Source of the DNA: Szabonella sp046295215
GTDB taxonomy: Bacteria > Pseudomonadota > Alphaproteobacteria > Rhodobacterales > Rhodobacteraceae
Assembly: GCA_046295215.1 (NCBI GenBank)
Contig: JBKBNP010000011.1
Location: 17,205 to 81,204, forward strand
Direction of reading: 5' to 3'
Length of the DNA: 64,000 nt
Below, piece by piece: positions 17,668 to 26,151 of the stretch. Every line of letters begins with the position of its first letter. Positions within the stretch are counted from its first letter, which is position 1. Under the pieces are notes generated by a model that did no database searches, was not told the origin of the DNA, and worked only from the letters and a program-made list of their open reading frames with translations. A program made the position numbers and the translations under genes.

Positions 17668-18390
17668 ATGTCCAGAACAGCCCTTGTCACCGGGGGGTCG
17701 CGCGGCATTGGCGCAGCGATTTCCGCAGCTCTGAAGGCCGCTGGCCATACCGTTGCGGCCAATTACGCCGGAAATGACGAGGCAGCAGCGAAGTTCACTG
17801 CCGAAACGGGCATCAAGACCTACAAATGGAATGTCGCGGATTACGAGGCTTCCAAAGCGGGCATCGCGCAGGTGGAGGCAGACCTCGGCCCGATCGACAT
17901 CGTGGTGGCCAATGCCGGGATCACCCGCGACGCGCCTTTCCACAAGATGACCCCGGACCAGTGGCATCAGGTGATCGACACCAACCTGACCGGCGTGTTC
18001 AACACTGTCCATCCGGTCTGGCCCGGGATGCGCGAGCGCAAGTTTGGCCGCGTCGTGGTGATCTCCTCGATCAACGGGCAGAAGGGCCAGTTCGCGCAGG
18101 TGAACTATGCAGCCACGAAGGCGGGCGATCTGGGCATCGTGAAAAGCCTCGCGCAGGAAGGCGCGCGCGCCGGGATCACCGCAAATGCGGTCTGCCCGGG
18201 CTATATCGCCACCGAAATGGTCATGGCGGTGCCGGAAAAGGTGCGCGAATCGATCATCGCCCAGATCCCGGCGGGGCGCCTGGGCGAGCCCGAGGAAATC
18301 GCACGCTGCGTGGCCTTCCTCGTGTCCGAGGATGCCGGCTTCATCAACGGATCGACCATCAGCGCGAATGGCGCGCAATTCTTCGTCTGA
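17668..18390 (+). CDS. phaB: Acetoacetyl-CoA reductase
   Basis: NADPH-dependent SDR enzyme that reduces acetoacetyl-CoA to (R)-3-hydroxybutyryl-CoA for polyhydroxybutyrate. It has 240 residues. The cofactor motif is TGGSRGIGAA; NAGITRD, the catalytic Ser in ISSINGQKGQF and the Tyr-Lys pair in YAATKAG are all present. A GGAGGAG ribosome site precedes the ATG. No polymerase gene phaC is in the window. Confidence 0.95.
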   Translation: MSRTALVTGGSRGIGAAISAALKAAGHTVAANYAGNDEAAAKFTAETGIKTYKWNVADYEASKAGIAQVEADLGPIDIVVANAGITRDAPFHKMTPDQWHQVIDTNLTGVFNTVHPVWPGMRERKFGRVVVISSINGQKGQFAQVNYAATKAGDLGIVKSLAQEGARAGITANAVCPGYIATEMVMAVPEKVRESIIAQIPAGRLGEPEEIARCVAFLVSEDAGFINGSTISANGAQFFV

Positions 18391-18444
18391 CCGGCGGCAG
18401 GTCGGCTGATTTCGGGGGGCGCCCGTCAGGCCGCCCCCTTTTTC

Positions 18445-18500
18445 TGTCGGGAAATATCCCGGGGGGAGTCGCGGAACGCGACGGGGGGCAGCGCCCCCTT
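18445..18500 (+). repeat. REP-like palindromic element, copy 3
   Basis: Begins TGTCGGGAAATATCCCGGGG and contains nested inverted repeats (GTCGC/GCGAC, GGGGGC/GCCCCC). It is 55 bases after phaB and belongs to the dispersed family also seen at 21040, 35453 and 52857. Confidence 0.7.
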
Positions 18501-18526
18501 CTCGCTGCGCCTGGGATCTGGGCATG

Positions 18527-18560
18527 AAAAAAGGCGACATCCAGGTTCCGGGTGTCGCCT
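18527..18560 (-). terminator. Intrinsic terminator, minus strand
   Basis: On the minus strand an 11-base stem (AGGCGACACCC with GGATGTCGCCT, one wobble) is followed by six T. It would end a transcript coming from ydcH, leaving about 140 bases of 3' UTR. Confidence 0.75.
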
Positions 18561-18702
18561 CCTGTGCAGCGCCACTTCTGTCGACGCCAGTTCTGGTTCT
18601 TGCCGGTATCGCCAGACCAACACCAGTTCTTGGGCTCGCAGCGCTGCTGATCGCAGGCGGCGCCGTCCTTGCGGCGCGCGCCCGGTAGCGCCCGGTCGTG
18701 GG

Positions 18703-18867
18703 TTACTGCGAAAGGCGGGTGATTTCTTCTTTCAGTCGGAGCTTCTGCTTTTTCAGTTCGGCGATCTTCAGATCGTCGGTTGCCGGGCTGCGCTGAGCCT
18801 GTTCCACCATGGTCGAGAGGTTTTCGTGCTTACGGCGCAATTCCTGCAAATGCGAAGCAACGGTCAT
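18703..18867 (-). CDS. YdcH family small coiled-coil protein (DUF465)
   Basis: A 54-residue charged protein of the YdcH/DUF465 family. The N terminus is MTVASHLQELRRKHENLS, and a helical basic segment (LKIAELKKQKLRLKEEI) follows, which is the family signature; the whole protein is likely a coiled coil. An excellent ribosome site (AGGAGG) is placed seven bases before the ATG. Function is unknown. The transcript probably runs on to the terminator at 18527. Confidence 0.88.
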   Translation of the reverse strand: MTVASHLQELRRKHENLSTMVEQAQRSPATDDLKIAELKKQKLRLKEEITRLSQ

Positions 18868-18965
18868 TCAATCCTCCTGAGTTCGGGTCACGTAACAACA
18901 TTGCAACATGAATTCCGAGTCGTGTCACCTGAAACCGGACGCAACCAGCGGAGGAATGCCTTGGC

Positions 18966-19724
18966 TCAATCGAAAAGCCGCGACAATCCGCCAGCATGGC
19001 GAAGGACCGCCTCGGCCCCGGCAGAATGATGGTCCCTGTCCCCGGGATGGCTGTCATGGTCGTGGACAACGAAAGGCGCAAGGAGGCGCAGACCGGCACG
19101 CCCTCCCTTGCGGGACCGGATCACCACACGTCCCGCCGCACGATCCCGGCGCGGTGCAATCGGCAGGATTGCGACCGATCCCATCCGTGGCCCGAGCGCG
19201 GACAGCGCATCGCCCAGCCGGTCGGCCCGCAGGATCAGCGTCAGCCATCCGCCGGGCCGGACACGCCGCACAGCGGCATCGACCCAGTCGGCAAGACTGA
19301 CCTCTTCCCGCAGGGAAAGATCCCGGCCGTTGTCCTGTGCAGGTGTGCCATGGGCCGGAAAATAGGGGGGGTTCGTGATGACATGATCGAAGTCCCGGCG
19401 CAGGGACATGGGCAGGTCGGTGACGGAGCCCACGGCCAGTTCCAGATCAAGCCCCGCCCTCGCGGCATTACGCCGGGCAAGTTCGGCATAGGCCGGTTGC
19501 AACTCCACCCCCGTCAGTCGCAAGCTTTCGATCCGCACCCCGAGGCACAGCGCCGCTGCCCCCGCCCCGCAACCCAGATCAAGGACGCTCTGCCCCGGCT
19601 CTGCCCCGCAGGCTGCCGCAAGAAGCACCGGATCGGTTGCCGCCCGATAGCCAAGGCGCGGCTGCCAGAGCCTCAGGCGTCCACCAAGAAAGGCGTCATC
19701 GGTCAACTCGTCCGGGCCGAACAT
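18966..19724 (-). CDS. Class I methyltransferase, TrmN6/YfiC-like
   Basis: SAM-dependent methyltransferase of 252 residues. The SAM motif is VLDLGCGAGAAALCLG and the catalytic motif is ITNPPYF, as in N6-adenine enzymes. The N-terminal FLGGRLRLWQP and YRAATDPVLLAAA match the tRNA1(Val) A37 methyltransferase group. The exact tRNA target is inferred. It directly follows the DUF2007 gene. Confidence 0.85.
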   Translation of the reverse strand: MFGPDELTDDAFLGGRLRLWQPRLGYRAATDPVLLAAACGAEPGQSVLDLGCGAGAAALCLGVRIESLRLTGVELQPAYAELARRNAARAGLDLELAVGSVTDLPMSLRRDFDHVITNPPYFPAHGTPAQDNGRDLSLREEVSLADWVDAAVRRVRPGGWLTLILRADRLGDALSALGPRMGSVAILPIAPRRDRAAGRVVIRSRKGGRAGLRLLAPFVVHDHDSHPGDRDHHSAGAEAVLRHAGGLSRLFD

Positions 19725-19940
19725 TCACTGCCCCGTCGGAATGTCATTGTCCGCCAGCACTGCACGCGCCATGAAAAGATCGGTATCCCGCACCATCAGG
19801 CGGCGCGGAAAAGCCCCGATGCCGCCATGCAGCACGCTCATATGCAGGTCGAGATCGAAGACCTCGATGCCTTCGCCCTGCAAAAGCGCCGAGGCGAAGG
19901 CGATCACGGTCGGGTCGGTGCTGCGCAAAAGCTCTTTCAT
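19725..19940 (-). CDS. DUF2007 family protein
   Basis: Small protein of 71 residues with the DUF2007 pattern: MKELLRSTDPTVIAFASALL, a middle FDLDLHMSVL and the C-terminal RLMVRDTDLFMARAVL. DUF2007 is a small domain annotated as a putative signal-transducing protein, without clear function. The ATG at 19940 is preferred to upstream in-frame starts, which lie opposite ispB. It is immediately upstream of the methyltransferase. Confidence 0.85.
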   Translation of the reverse strand: MKELLRSTDPTVIAFASALLQGEGIEVFDLDLHMSVLHGGIGAFPRRLMVRDTDLFMARAVLADNDIPTGQ

Positions 19941-20021
19941 GTCTTTGCACATAGCCGCAGTCAGGCTATCTGTCGAGATGACGGAGCAGGACGACCGGAA
20001 GGCAAGCTGGCGGGGGCGCAA

Positions 20022-21020
20022 GTGTTGGACAAGGCAAGGGGCAAACCGCAGGACCGGCTGGCCGCGCGGCTCGCCGGGGACATGGCGGCGGTGAATGTGC
20101 TGATCCGGGACCGGATGGCGTCGGAACATGCGCCCCGCATCCCCGAGGTCACCGCCCATCTGGTCGAGGCGGGGGGAAAGCGCCTGCGCCCGCTCCTTAC
20201 CCTCGCTGCGGCCCGGCTTTGTGGCTATGACGGTCCCTTCCACATCCATCTCGCGGCGACCGTGGAATTCATCCATACTGCGACCCTGCTGCATGATGAT
20301 GTCGTGGATGAAAGCACCCGCCGGAGGGGGCGCCCCACGGCGAATCTGCTGTGGGACAACAAATCCTCGGTTCTGGTGGGCGATTACCTCTTTTCCCGCA
20401 GCTTCCAGCTGATGGTGGAAACCGGCAACCTGCGGGTTCTCGACATCCTCGCCAATGCCTCCGCCACGATTGCCGAGGGCGAGGTGCTGCAATTGACCGC
20501 TGCCCGGGATCTGGCAACGACCGAAGCCATCTATCTGCAAGTGGTGCGGGGCAAGACGGCGGCGCTCTTTTCAGCAGCGACCGAGGTGGGCGGCGTTATC
20601 GCCGCTGCCCCCGAAGAACAGGTCCGCGCGCTTTTCACCTATGGCGACGCGCTCGGCATTGCCTTCCAGATCGTCGATGACCTGCTCGACTACACCGGCA
20701 CCGCCGAGGTGATCGGCAAGAACCCAGGCGACGATTTCCGCGAACGCAAGCTGACGCTGCCGGTCATCAAGGCGGTCGCGGCGGCCAGTCCCGAAGAACG
20801 CGCCTTCTGGTCGCGCACCATCGAGAAGGGCCGCCAGGAGCCCGGGGATCTGGAGCAGGCCATGGCGATCATGGCCCGCCACGGCACGCTGGAGGCTGCG
20901 CGTCGCGATGCGCTGGACTGGACCACCCTTGCCCGGAGCGCCCTCGATCCGCTGCCTGCGGACGATCTGCGCGACATGCTTCAGGACCTGGCCGAATATG
21001 TCGTGGCCCGGATCAACTGA
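20022..21020 (+). CDS. ispB: Polyprenyl (octaprenyl) diphosphate synthase
   Basis: Long-chain trans-prenyl transferase that makes the side chain of ubiquinone. It has 332 residues with a GTG start at 20022, preceded by a G-rich ribosome site. The two aspartate-rich motifs are LLHDDVVDES and QIVDDLLDYTG, and the N-terminal substrate site is GGKRLRPLL. An open frame continues far upstream, opposite the methyltransferase, but has no family similarity. Chain length is inferred; the related Rhodobacteraceae often use a decaprenyl chain. Confidence 0.92.
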   Translation: MLDKARGKPQDRLAARLAGDMAAVNVLIRDRMASEHAPRIPEVTAHLVEAGGKRLRPLLTLAAARLCGYDGPFHIHLAATVEFIHTATLLHDDVVDESTRRRGRPTANLLWDNKSSVLVGDYLFSRSFQLMVETGNLRVLDILANASATIAEGEVLQLTAARDLATTEAIYLQVVRGKTAALFSAATEVGGVIAAAPEEQVRALFTYGDALGIAFQIVDDLLDYTGTAEVIGKNPGDDFRERKLTLPVIKAVAAASPEERAFWSRTIEKGRQEPGDLEQAMAIMARHGTLEAARRDALDWTTLARSALDPLPADDLRDMLQDLAEYVVARIN

Positions 21021-21039
21021 CCCGTCCCTCCGCTCCTTC

Positions 21040-21090
21040 ATCCTGGCGGAAATACCTCGGGGGGTGAGGGGGGCAGCGCCCCCCTTTCCT
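21040..21090 (+). repeat. REP-like palindromic element, copy 4
   Basis: Begins with CCTGGCGGAAATACCTCGGG and ends in the hairpin GGGGGGC-AGC-GCCCCCC. It fills the space between the convergent ispB and ispE genes. Confidence 0.7.
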
Positions 21091-21930
21091 TCAGGGCAGG
21101 ATCGGCCCCGAGGCCACCCACCAGTCCGGCTGTTCCGAACGGATGATCCGCGCTGCGGCCGCGGCCTCGTCCGCCAGGTCGAAAAGGGCAAAGCATGTGG
21201 CGCCCGACCCCGACATGCGCGCCACACGGGCGATCTGCAACGCCCGGAACCGGTCCAGAACCGCGCCGATCACCGGGGCCGTGGCAATGGCCGGGCCTTC
21301 CAGATCGTTGCGTTGTCCGGCAAGCCATGACGCCAGCGCAGGGTAGTCGGGCCAGTCCGGAAAGCGCTCCGGCAGGGGGGGATTGTCCCTGCGCGACAAG
21401 GCGCGAAACACGGCGGGTGTCGGAACCTCGACGCGCGGGTTGACCAACAGCAGATGCGCCGGGGGCAAGGCAGGGACCGGATCGAGCCGATCCCCGATGC
21501 CGCGCATCCGCGCAGGCCGCCCGGCAAGGCAGACCGGCACATCCGCCCCGAGCGCCAGAACCGCCGCGGCATCCGGTGCCGGATGTCCGGTGATCCGCTG
21601 CAAGGCCCGGATCGCCGCCGCTGCATCCGCCGAACCGCCCCCGATGCCCGACGCGGGCGGCAGGTGCTTTTCGAGTGTGAAGGCAGCCGCCGCCCCGAAG
21701 GTCCGCGATGCTCGCAGCACAAGATTGTCCTCGCCCACGGGCAGGCCCGCCGCGAAGGGCCCGGTCAGGGCAAGCGAAAGCGTCTCTGCCGGGGTCGCGC
21801 GGATCCTGTCCCCCACGCCGCAGAACACCACCAGACTGTCGAGCAGATGATAGCCATCCGCCCTTTGCCCGGTCACATGCAGGCAAAGATTGATCTTGGC
21901 TGGTGCGAATTCAGTTGCGGACGGCAGCAT
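21091..21930 (-). CDS. ispE: 4-diphosphocytidyl-2-C-methyl-D-erythritol kinase
   Basis: GHMP-family kinase of the non-mevalonate isoprenoid pathway, 279 residues. The N terminus reads FAPAKINLCLHVTGQRADGYH and the ATP motif is PPASGIGGGSADAAAA; both are diagnostic. The start overlaps the end of the TPR gene by about 20 bases, so the two are probably cotranscribed. It faces ispB, which uses the product of the same pathway. Confidence 0.95.
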   Translation of the reverse strand: MLPSATEFAPAKINLCLHVTGQRADGYHLLDSLVVFCGVGDRIRATPAETLSLALTGPFAAGLPVGEDNLVLRASRTFGAAAAFTLEKHLPPASGIGGGSADAAAAIRALQRITGHPAPDAAAVLALGADVPVCLAGRPARMRGIGDRLDPVPALPPAHLLLVNPRVEVPTPAVFRALSRRDNPPLPERFPDWPDYPALASWLAGQRNDLEGPAIATAPVIGAVLDRFRALQIARVARMSGSGATCFALFDLADEAAAAARIIRSEQPDWWVASGPILP

Positions 21931-23629
21931 CCACCGGCCTCAGCGGATCGGCACCCTCTTCCTCCAGAACCGCATCCAGACCGATCTCCAGCTTGCGGCG
22001 GATGCGGTTGGCATCCTTTTCCTCCGGCTCGAAAGACAGGGCGCGGCGCCACTGGAACCGCGCCTCCATCTGCCGGCCGACCGCCCAATAGACATCGCCC
22101 AGATGATCGGTCACCACCGGGTCGACGGGTTCCAGCAGGCTTGCCCGTTCCATCGGCTCCACCGCCTCTTCATAGCGGCCCAGAACGAACAGACCCCAGG
22201 CGAGGCTGTCGACGATATAGCCGCTTTCGGGGCTGGCAGCGACCGCGCGCTCGATCATCTCCATGGCTTCCTCGATATTCTCGCGCCGTTCGAGGAAGGA
22301 ATACCCCAGATAGTTCAGCACCTGCGGCTGGCCGGGATTCAAGGCCAGCGCGCGGCGGAAATCGGCCTCGGCCGGTGGCCAGATCTTCTGGCGCTCCAGC
22401 GTGATCGCGCGGCTGTAGTAAACGGCCCAATATCCCTCGGCCACGGGCTCCTCCACCAGGTCGAGCGCCGCCGTATAGGCCTCGGTCGCCTCTGCCCAGC
22501 GTTCGGCGCGTCGCAGCGTGTCACCGAGCGACAGATGGATGGTGAACACATCGGGATAGCGCCCGGCGAGATCGCGCAGCACGGCGATGGCGCCTTCGGA
22601 ATCGCCCGCCCCGTAAAGCGCGCGGGCACGTCCAACCTCGGCGGGAATATGGGAATCCGTCTCCGGGCCGACGCCTGCGTAAACCTCGGTGGCAAGTTCG
22701 AACTGCCGCTGATTTTCCAGCATCCCCGCGGACATCAGCGCCGCATCCCCATGGTCAGGCCGCAGCCAGGCCGCGATGCGGCTGTAAAGCAGGGTATAGC
22801 TGTCCGCCGCTTCGCCATTCAGCGCCACGCCGAGGGTAAAGAATACCTCCGCGATCCCTTCGGAGGCGGTGCGCGCCACGTCATAGGCCAACGTCTCGCC
22901 GCCCTCCAGCCGCGCCAGAAGGGAAGCACTTGCGGGGTCGGATTCCGAGGCGAAAGAGTTTCGCAGCACTTCCGCCGCATCGGCATTGCGCTCAAGCTGG
23001 CTCAGGATCTGGATATGCGCCAGCGATCCGCGCCGGACTATGCGGATCGGCCCCTTCTCCTCGCCCGAAAAGATCCGCTCGGCGGCTTCGAAATTGCCGA
23101 TGGAGGCCAGTGCCAGCGCCTTGTGATAAAGGCCGAAGACCTCCAGCCCGGGCGAGGCGATCAAGGCGTCGAACACTTCCAGCGACTCAGAGACCCGCCC
23201 CGCCCCCAATTCTGCCCAGCCAGCCAGAAGTTGATCCATGAGCCGACCGACAGACCGTCCGGCGCGGATGTCGGCCAGGATCGCTTCGAAATCCCCGCTT
23301 TGCGCCTGACCCGCGATCAGGGCCAGCGAGGCCGCCTGCGACTTGCCGCCCGCCTGATCGAGCCTGCGGGCAATCTCGATCGCGGCCTCCATCCGGCCGA
23401 TGCCGATCTGCGCCACGGTGGCGCCTTCCATCAGGTAGAGGTTCTCGGGATCGGCCGCCAGCGCCCGACCGAACCATGTCGCCGCCTCGCGGAAATCGTC
23501 CTGCATTCCGGCGCTGCGGGCGGCGAGATAGGCCCCGGCATCGAAGGCCCGCACAGGCAAGGGGGCAAACAGCGCAGCAAGCGCCATCAGGGCAGCGGCA
23601 ACATAGGGCGTGAACGATCGCGTCAACAC
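21911..23629 (-). CDS. Exported tetratricopeptide repeat protein
   Basis: A 572-residue protein built of TPR-type helical repeats. It starts with GTG at 23629 after a GGAG motif and has a signal-like N terminus (TPYVAAALMALAALFAPLP). Repeats are clearest in the C-terminal half, for example ADFRRALALNPGQPQVLNYL and VDSLAWGLFVLGRYEEAVE. Such proteins scaffold other proteins in the periplasm, often in outer membrane or peptidoglycan assembly. No partner is shown. A longer upstream frame overlaps the ETF-QO gene and is rejected. Confidence 0.88.
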   Translation of the reverse strand: MLTRSFTPYVAAALMALAALFAPLPVRAFDAGAYLAARSAGMQDDFREAATWFGRALAADPENLYLMEGATVAQIGIGRMEAAIEIARRLDQAGGKSQAASLALIAGQAQSGDFEAILADIRAGRSVGRLMDQLLAGWAELGAGRVSESLEVFDALIASPGLEVFGLYHKALALASIGNFEAAERIFSGEEKGPIRIVRRGSLAHIQILSQLERNADAAEVLRNSFASESDPASASLLARLEGGETLAYDVARTASEGIAEVFFTLGVALNGEAADSYTLLYSRIAAWLRPDHGDAALMSAGMLENQRQFELATEVYAGVGPETDSHIPAEVGRARALYGAGDSEGAIAVLRDLAGRYPDVFTIHLSLGDTLRRAERWAEATEAYTAALDLVEEPVAEGYWAVYYSRAITLERQKIWPPAEADFRRALALNPGQPQVLNYLGYSFLERRENIEEAMEMIERAVAASPESGYIVDSLAWGLFVLGRYEEAVEPMERASLLEPVDPVVTDHLGDVYWAVGRQMEARFQWRRALSFEPEEKDANRIRRKLEIGLDAVLEEEGADPLRPVDAAVRN

Positions 23630-23736
23630 ATGGCACTCCGTCTGACTTGGAAACAACCTAGAGCCGCCCACCGGGCAAGGCAATGCGTCAGCGGGTCCGG
23701 ACGGGGCCTGCGCAGGGCCAGCCGCGCAAAATCCCG

Positions 23737-25389
23737 TTACATGTTCGGGTAATTCGGTCCGTCTCCGCCCTGTGGCACTGTCCAGTGGATGTTCTGCGAC
23801 GGATCCTTGATGTCGCATGTCTTGCAATGGACGCAGTTCTGGAAGTTGATGACGAAGCGGGGCTCCTTGCCCTCTTCCGCGACAACCTCGTAGACGCCCG
23901 CCGGGCAGTAGCGCTGCGCGGGTTCGGCATATTCGGGCAGGTTCACGGCAATCGGCACCGAGGCATCCTTCAGCGTCAGATGCGCCGGTTGGCTTTCCTC
24001 GTGATTGGTGAAGGAAAAGGCGACATTGGTCAGCCGGTCGAAGGACAGCACGCCATCGGGCTTGGGGTAGTCGATGGGCTTGTGGTCGGCGGCCTTTCCG
24101 GTGGCGGCGGCATCGGACCTGCCATGTTTCAGCGTACCGAAAGCCGACAAGCCAAGGATGTTGTTCGTCCACATATCGAACCCGCCAAGCGCGAGAGAGG
24201 GCAAAAGCCCCCATTTCGACCACATGGGTTTCACATTCCGAACTTTCTTCAGATCCCTGCCGATGGCCCCGCTCCGCACCTCGGTCTCATAGGCGGCCAG
24301 TTCATCCCCCGAACGGCCTGCCGCAATCGCGGCATGGGCGGCCTCGGCGGCGGCCTTGCCCGAGAGCATGGCGTTGTGGTTGCCCTTGATGCGCGGCACG
24401 TTGACCATGCCGACCGAACATCCCAGCAGCGCGACACCCGGTGCCACCATCTTCGGCATCGACTGCCAGCCGCCTTCGGAGATTGCGCGCGCGCCGTAAG
24501 CCACGCGCTTGCCGCCTTTGAGCAGGTCCGCGACCATCGGGTGATGCTTGAACCGCTGGAATTCCATATAGGGATAGAGATGCGGGTTTTCGTAGTTCAG
24601 ATGGACCACGAAGCCGACATAGACCTGATTGTTCTCAAGATGGTAGATGAAGCTGCCGCCGCCCGCATTGCTGCCCAGAGGCCAGCCCATCGTATGCGTG
24701 ACCGTGCCCTGCCGGTGCTTTTCCGGGTCGATCTCCCAGATTTCCTTCATGCCGAGGCCGAATTTCTGCGGGCATTTCCCGGCGGAAAGGTCGTATTTCG
24801 CGATCACTTCCTTGGCGAGCGACCCGCGCACCCCTTCGGAAAGGAACACATATTTACCAAGCAGTTCCATTCCCGGCTCGTATTGCGGGCCCGGCGTTCC
24901 GTCAGAGGCCAGCCCCATTTCGCCCGCCACCACGCCCGCCACGCGGTCGCCGTCATAGACCAGCGCGGAACAGGACATGCCGGGGAAGATTTCGACGCCA
25001 AGAGCCTCGGCCTGCTCGGCCATCCAGCGGCAGACATTGGCCATCGACACGATGTAATTGCCGTGATTGTTCATCAGGGGCGGCATCGGCCAGTTCGGCA
25101 CCCGGATCTGGCCCGCAGGGCCGAGGACGTAGAAATTGTCCTCCACCACCGGCGTCTTGATCGGGGCGCCCCGTTCACGCCAGTCTGGGATCAGGGCATC
25201 CAGCCCGGCAGGGTCCAGCACCGCACCAGACAGGATATGCGCGCCGACCTCGGACCCCTTTTCCAGCACGACGACCGACAGATCGGCGTCAAGCTGTTTC
25301 AGCCGGATCGCGGCTGACAGACCCGCAGGGCCTGCGCCCACGATCACGACATCATATTCCATCTGCTCGCGCGTCACCTGACCGGACAT
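23737..25389 (-). CDS. Electron transfer flavoprotein-ubiquinone oxidoreductase
   Basis: Membrane-associated flavoprotein that passes electrons from ETF to ubiquinone, linking fatty acid and amino acid oxidation to respiration. It has 550 residues. The FAD motif is VVIVGAGPAGLSAAIRL, and the C-terminal [4Fe-4S] region has CPAGVYE and INFQNCVHCKTCDIKDPSQN. The start at 25389 has a GGGGGA motif; an ATG 13 codons upstream is possible. It would serve the acyl-CoA dehydrogenase at 30322. Confidence 0.95.
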   Translation of the reverse strand: MSGQVTREQMEYDVVIVGAGPAGLSAAIRLKQLDADLSVVVLEKGSEVGAHILSGAVLDPAGLDALIPDWRERGAPIKTPVVEDNFYVLGPAGQIRVPNWPMPPLMNNHGNYIVSMANVCRWMAEQAEALGVEIFPGMSCSALVYDGDRVAGVVAGEMGLASDGTPGPQYEPGMELLGKYVFLSEGVRGSLAKEVIAKYDLSAGKCPQKFGLGMKEIWEIDPEKHRQGTVTHTMGWPLGSNAGGGSFIYHLENNQVYVGFVVHLNYENPHLYPYMEFQRFKHHPMVADLLKGGKRVAYGARAISEGGWQSMPKMVAPGVALLGCSVGMVNVPRIKGNHNAMLSGKAAAEAAHAAIAAGRSGDELAAYETEVRSGAIGRDLKKVRNVKPMWSKWGLLPSLALGGFDMWTNNILGLSAFGTLKHGRSDAAATGKAADHKPIDYPKPDGVLSFDRLTNVAFSFTNHEESQPAHLTLKDASVPIAVNLPEYAEPAQRYCPAGVYEVVAEEGKEPRFVINFQNCVHCKTCDIKDPSQNIHWTVPQGGDGPNYPNM

Positions 25390-25641
25390 GGCTTCCCCCT
25401 GACTGCTGGCGTCTTTTGTGTTCCGCACCGGGTTTGCCTCAAGCCTTCCCTGCGGTCAATCGTGACGTCCCGGCTCATGCCGCATCGCAGCGTCACATTT
25501 GCATGTCTGTGGCGCTTCCTTGCCGGGCCCCGCGCCAATCCTGTTGCATTTGCCGGACCGGTGGTGTTGGGTGATCGAAAGGGAACCGATGCAAGGTCAT
25601 GGCCATACGGCTGTGACTTTCTTGTTTTTGAGTGAAGGCCG

Positions 25642-26112
25642 ATGGAAAAGATACCGATGACCCGTGCGGGATATGTCGCACTGGATGAGGAGTTGAAGCA
25701 GCTCAAATCCGTTGAGCGGCCTGCCGTGATTCGTGCGATTGCCGAGGCGCGCGAACATGGCGACCTGTCGGAAAATGCCGAATATCACGCCGCGCGCGAA
25801 AAGCAGAGCTTCATCGAGGGGCGGATCAAGGAACTCGAGGCGATCATCTCGCTGGCCGAGGTGATCGACCCGTCGAAATTTTCCGGTCCGATCAAGTTCG
25901 GGGCCACGATCACGCTGCTGGACGAGGATACAGAGGAAGAGCGCACCTATCAGATCGTGGGCGAACCCGAGGCCGACCTGGAAAAAGGGCTCCTGAACAT
26001 CAGGAGTCCTCTGGCCCGTGCCCTGATCGGCAAGGACGAAGGCGACAGCGTGGAGGTCAAAACCCCCGGTGGCGAACGCAGCTACGAGATTCTGTCGATC
26101 CGCTACGTCTGA
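25642..26112 (+). CDS. greA: Transcription elongation factor GreA
   Basis: Rescues backtracked RNA polymerase by stimulating transcript cleavage. It has 156 residues, as usual. The N-terminal coiled coil carries the acidic tip segment ARENGDLSENAEYHAAR-like (here AREHGDLSENAEYHAAREK), and the C-terminal FKBP-like domain ends with VEVKTPGGERSYEILSI. The 250 bases upstream contain no other gene. Confidence 0.96.
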   Translation: MEKIPMTRAGYVALDEELKQLKSVERPAVIRAIAEAREHGDLSENAEYHAAREKQSFIEGRIKELEAIISLAEVIDPSKFSGPIKFGATITLLDEDTEEERTYQIVGEPEADLEKGLLNIRSPLARALIGKDEGDSVEVKTPGGERSYEILSIRYV

Positions 26113-26151
26113 TCCGGTCGTGGCGGGGCGGGGCAGGGGCAGGAAGTCCAG

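Larger units (their letters stand above)
18391..18702. other. Gene-poor gap between phaB and ydcH
   Basis: This 312-base stretch holds REP-like copy 3 and a terminator facing the minus strand at 18527-18560. Between the terminator and ydcH about 140 bases look non-coding on the minus strand. A plus-strand frame of 54 codons (18524-18688) begins at an ATG with a weak upstream motif and has a hydrophobic C terminus; I judge it less likely than a long 3' UTR or small RNA of ydcH. Confidence 0.5.

Noticed and set aside
18524..18688. 54-codon plus-strand frame with a hydrophobic end
   Set aside because: Its start region is the A run and stem of a minus-strand terminator; it has no good ribosome site. 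Kept only as a note in the gap entry.
18996..20021. Long in-frame extension upstream of ispB
   Set aside because: It runs opposite the methyltransferase and DUF2007 genes and has no prenyltransferase similarity; the GTG at 20022 gives the family N terminus.
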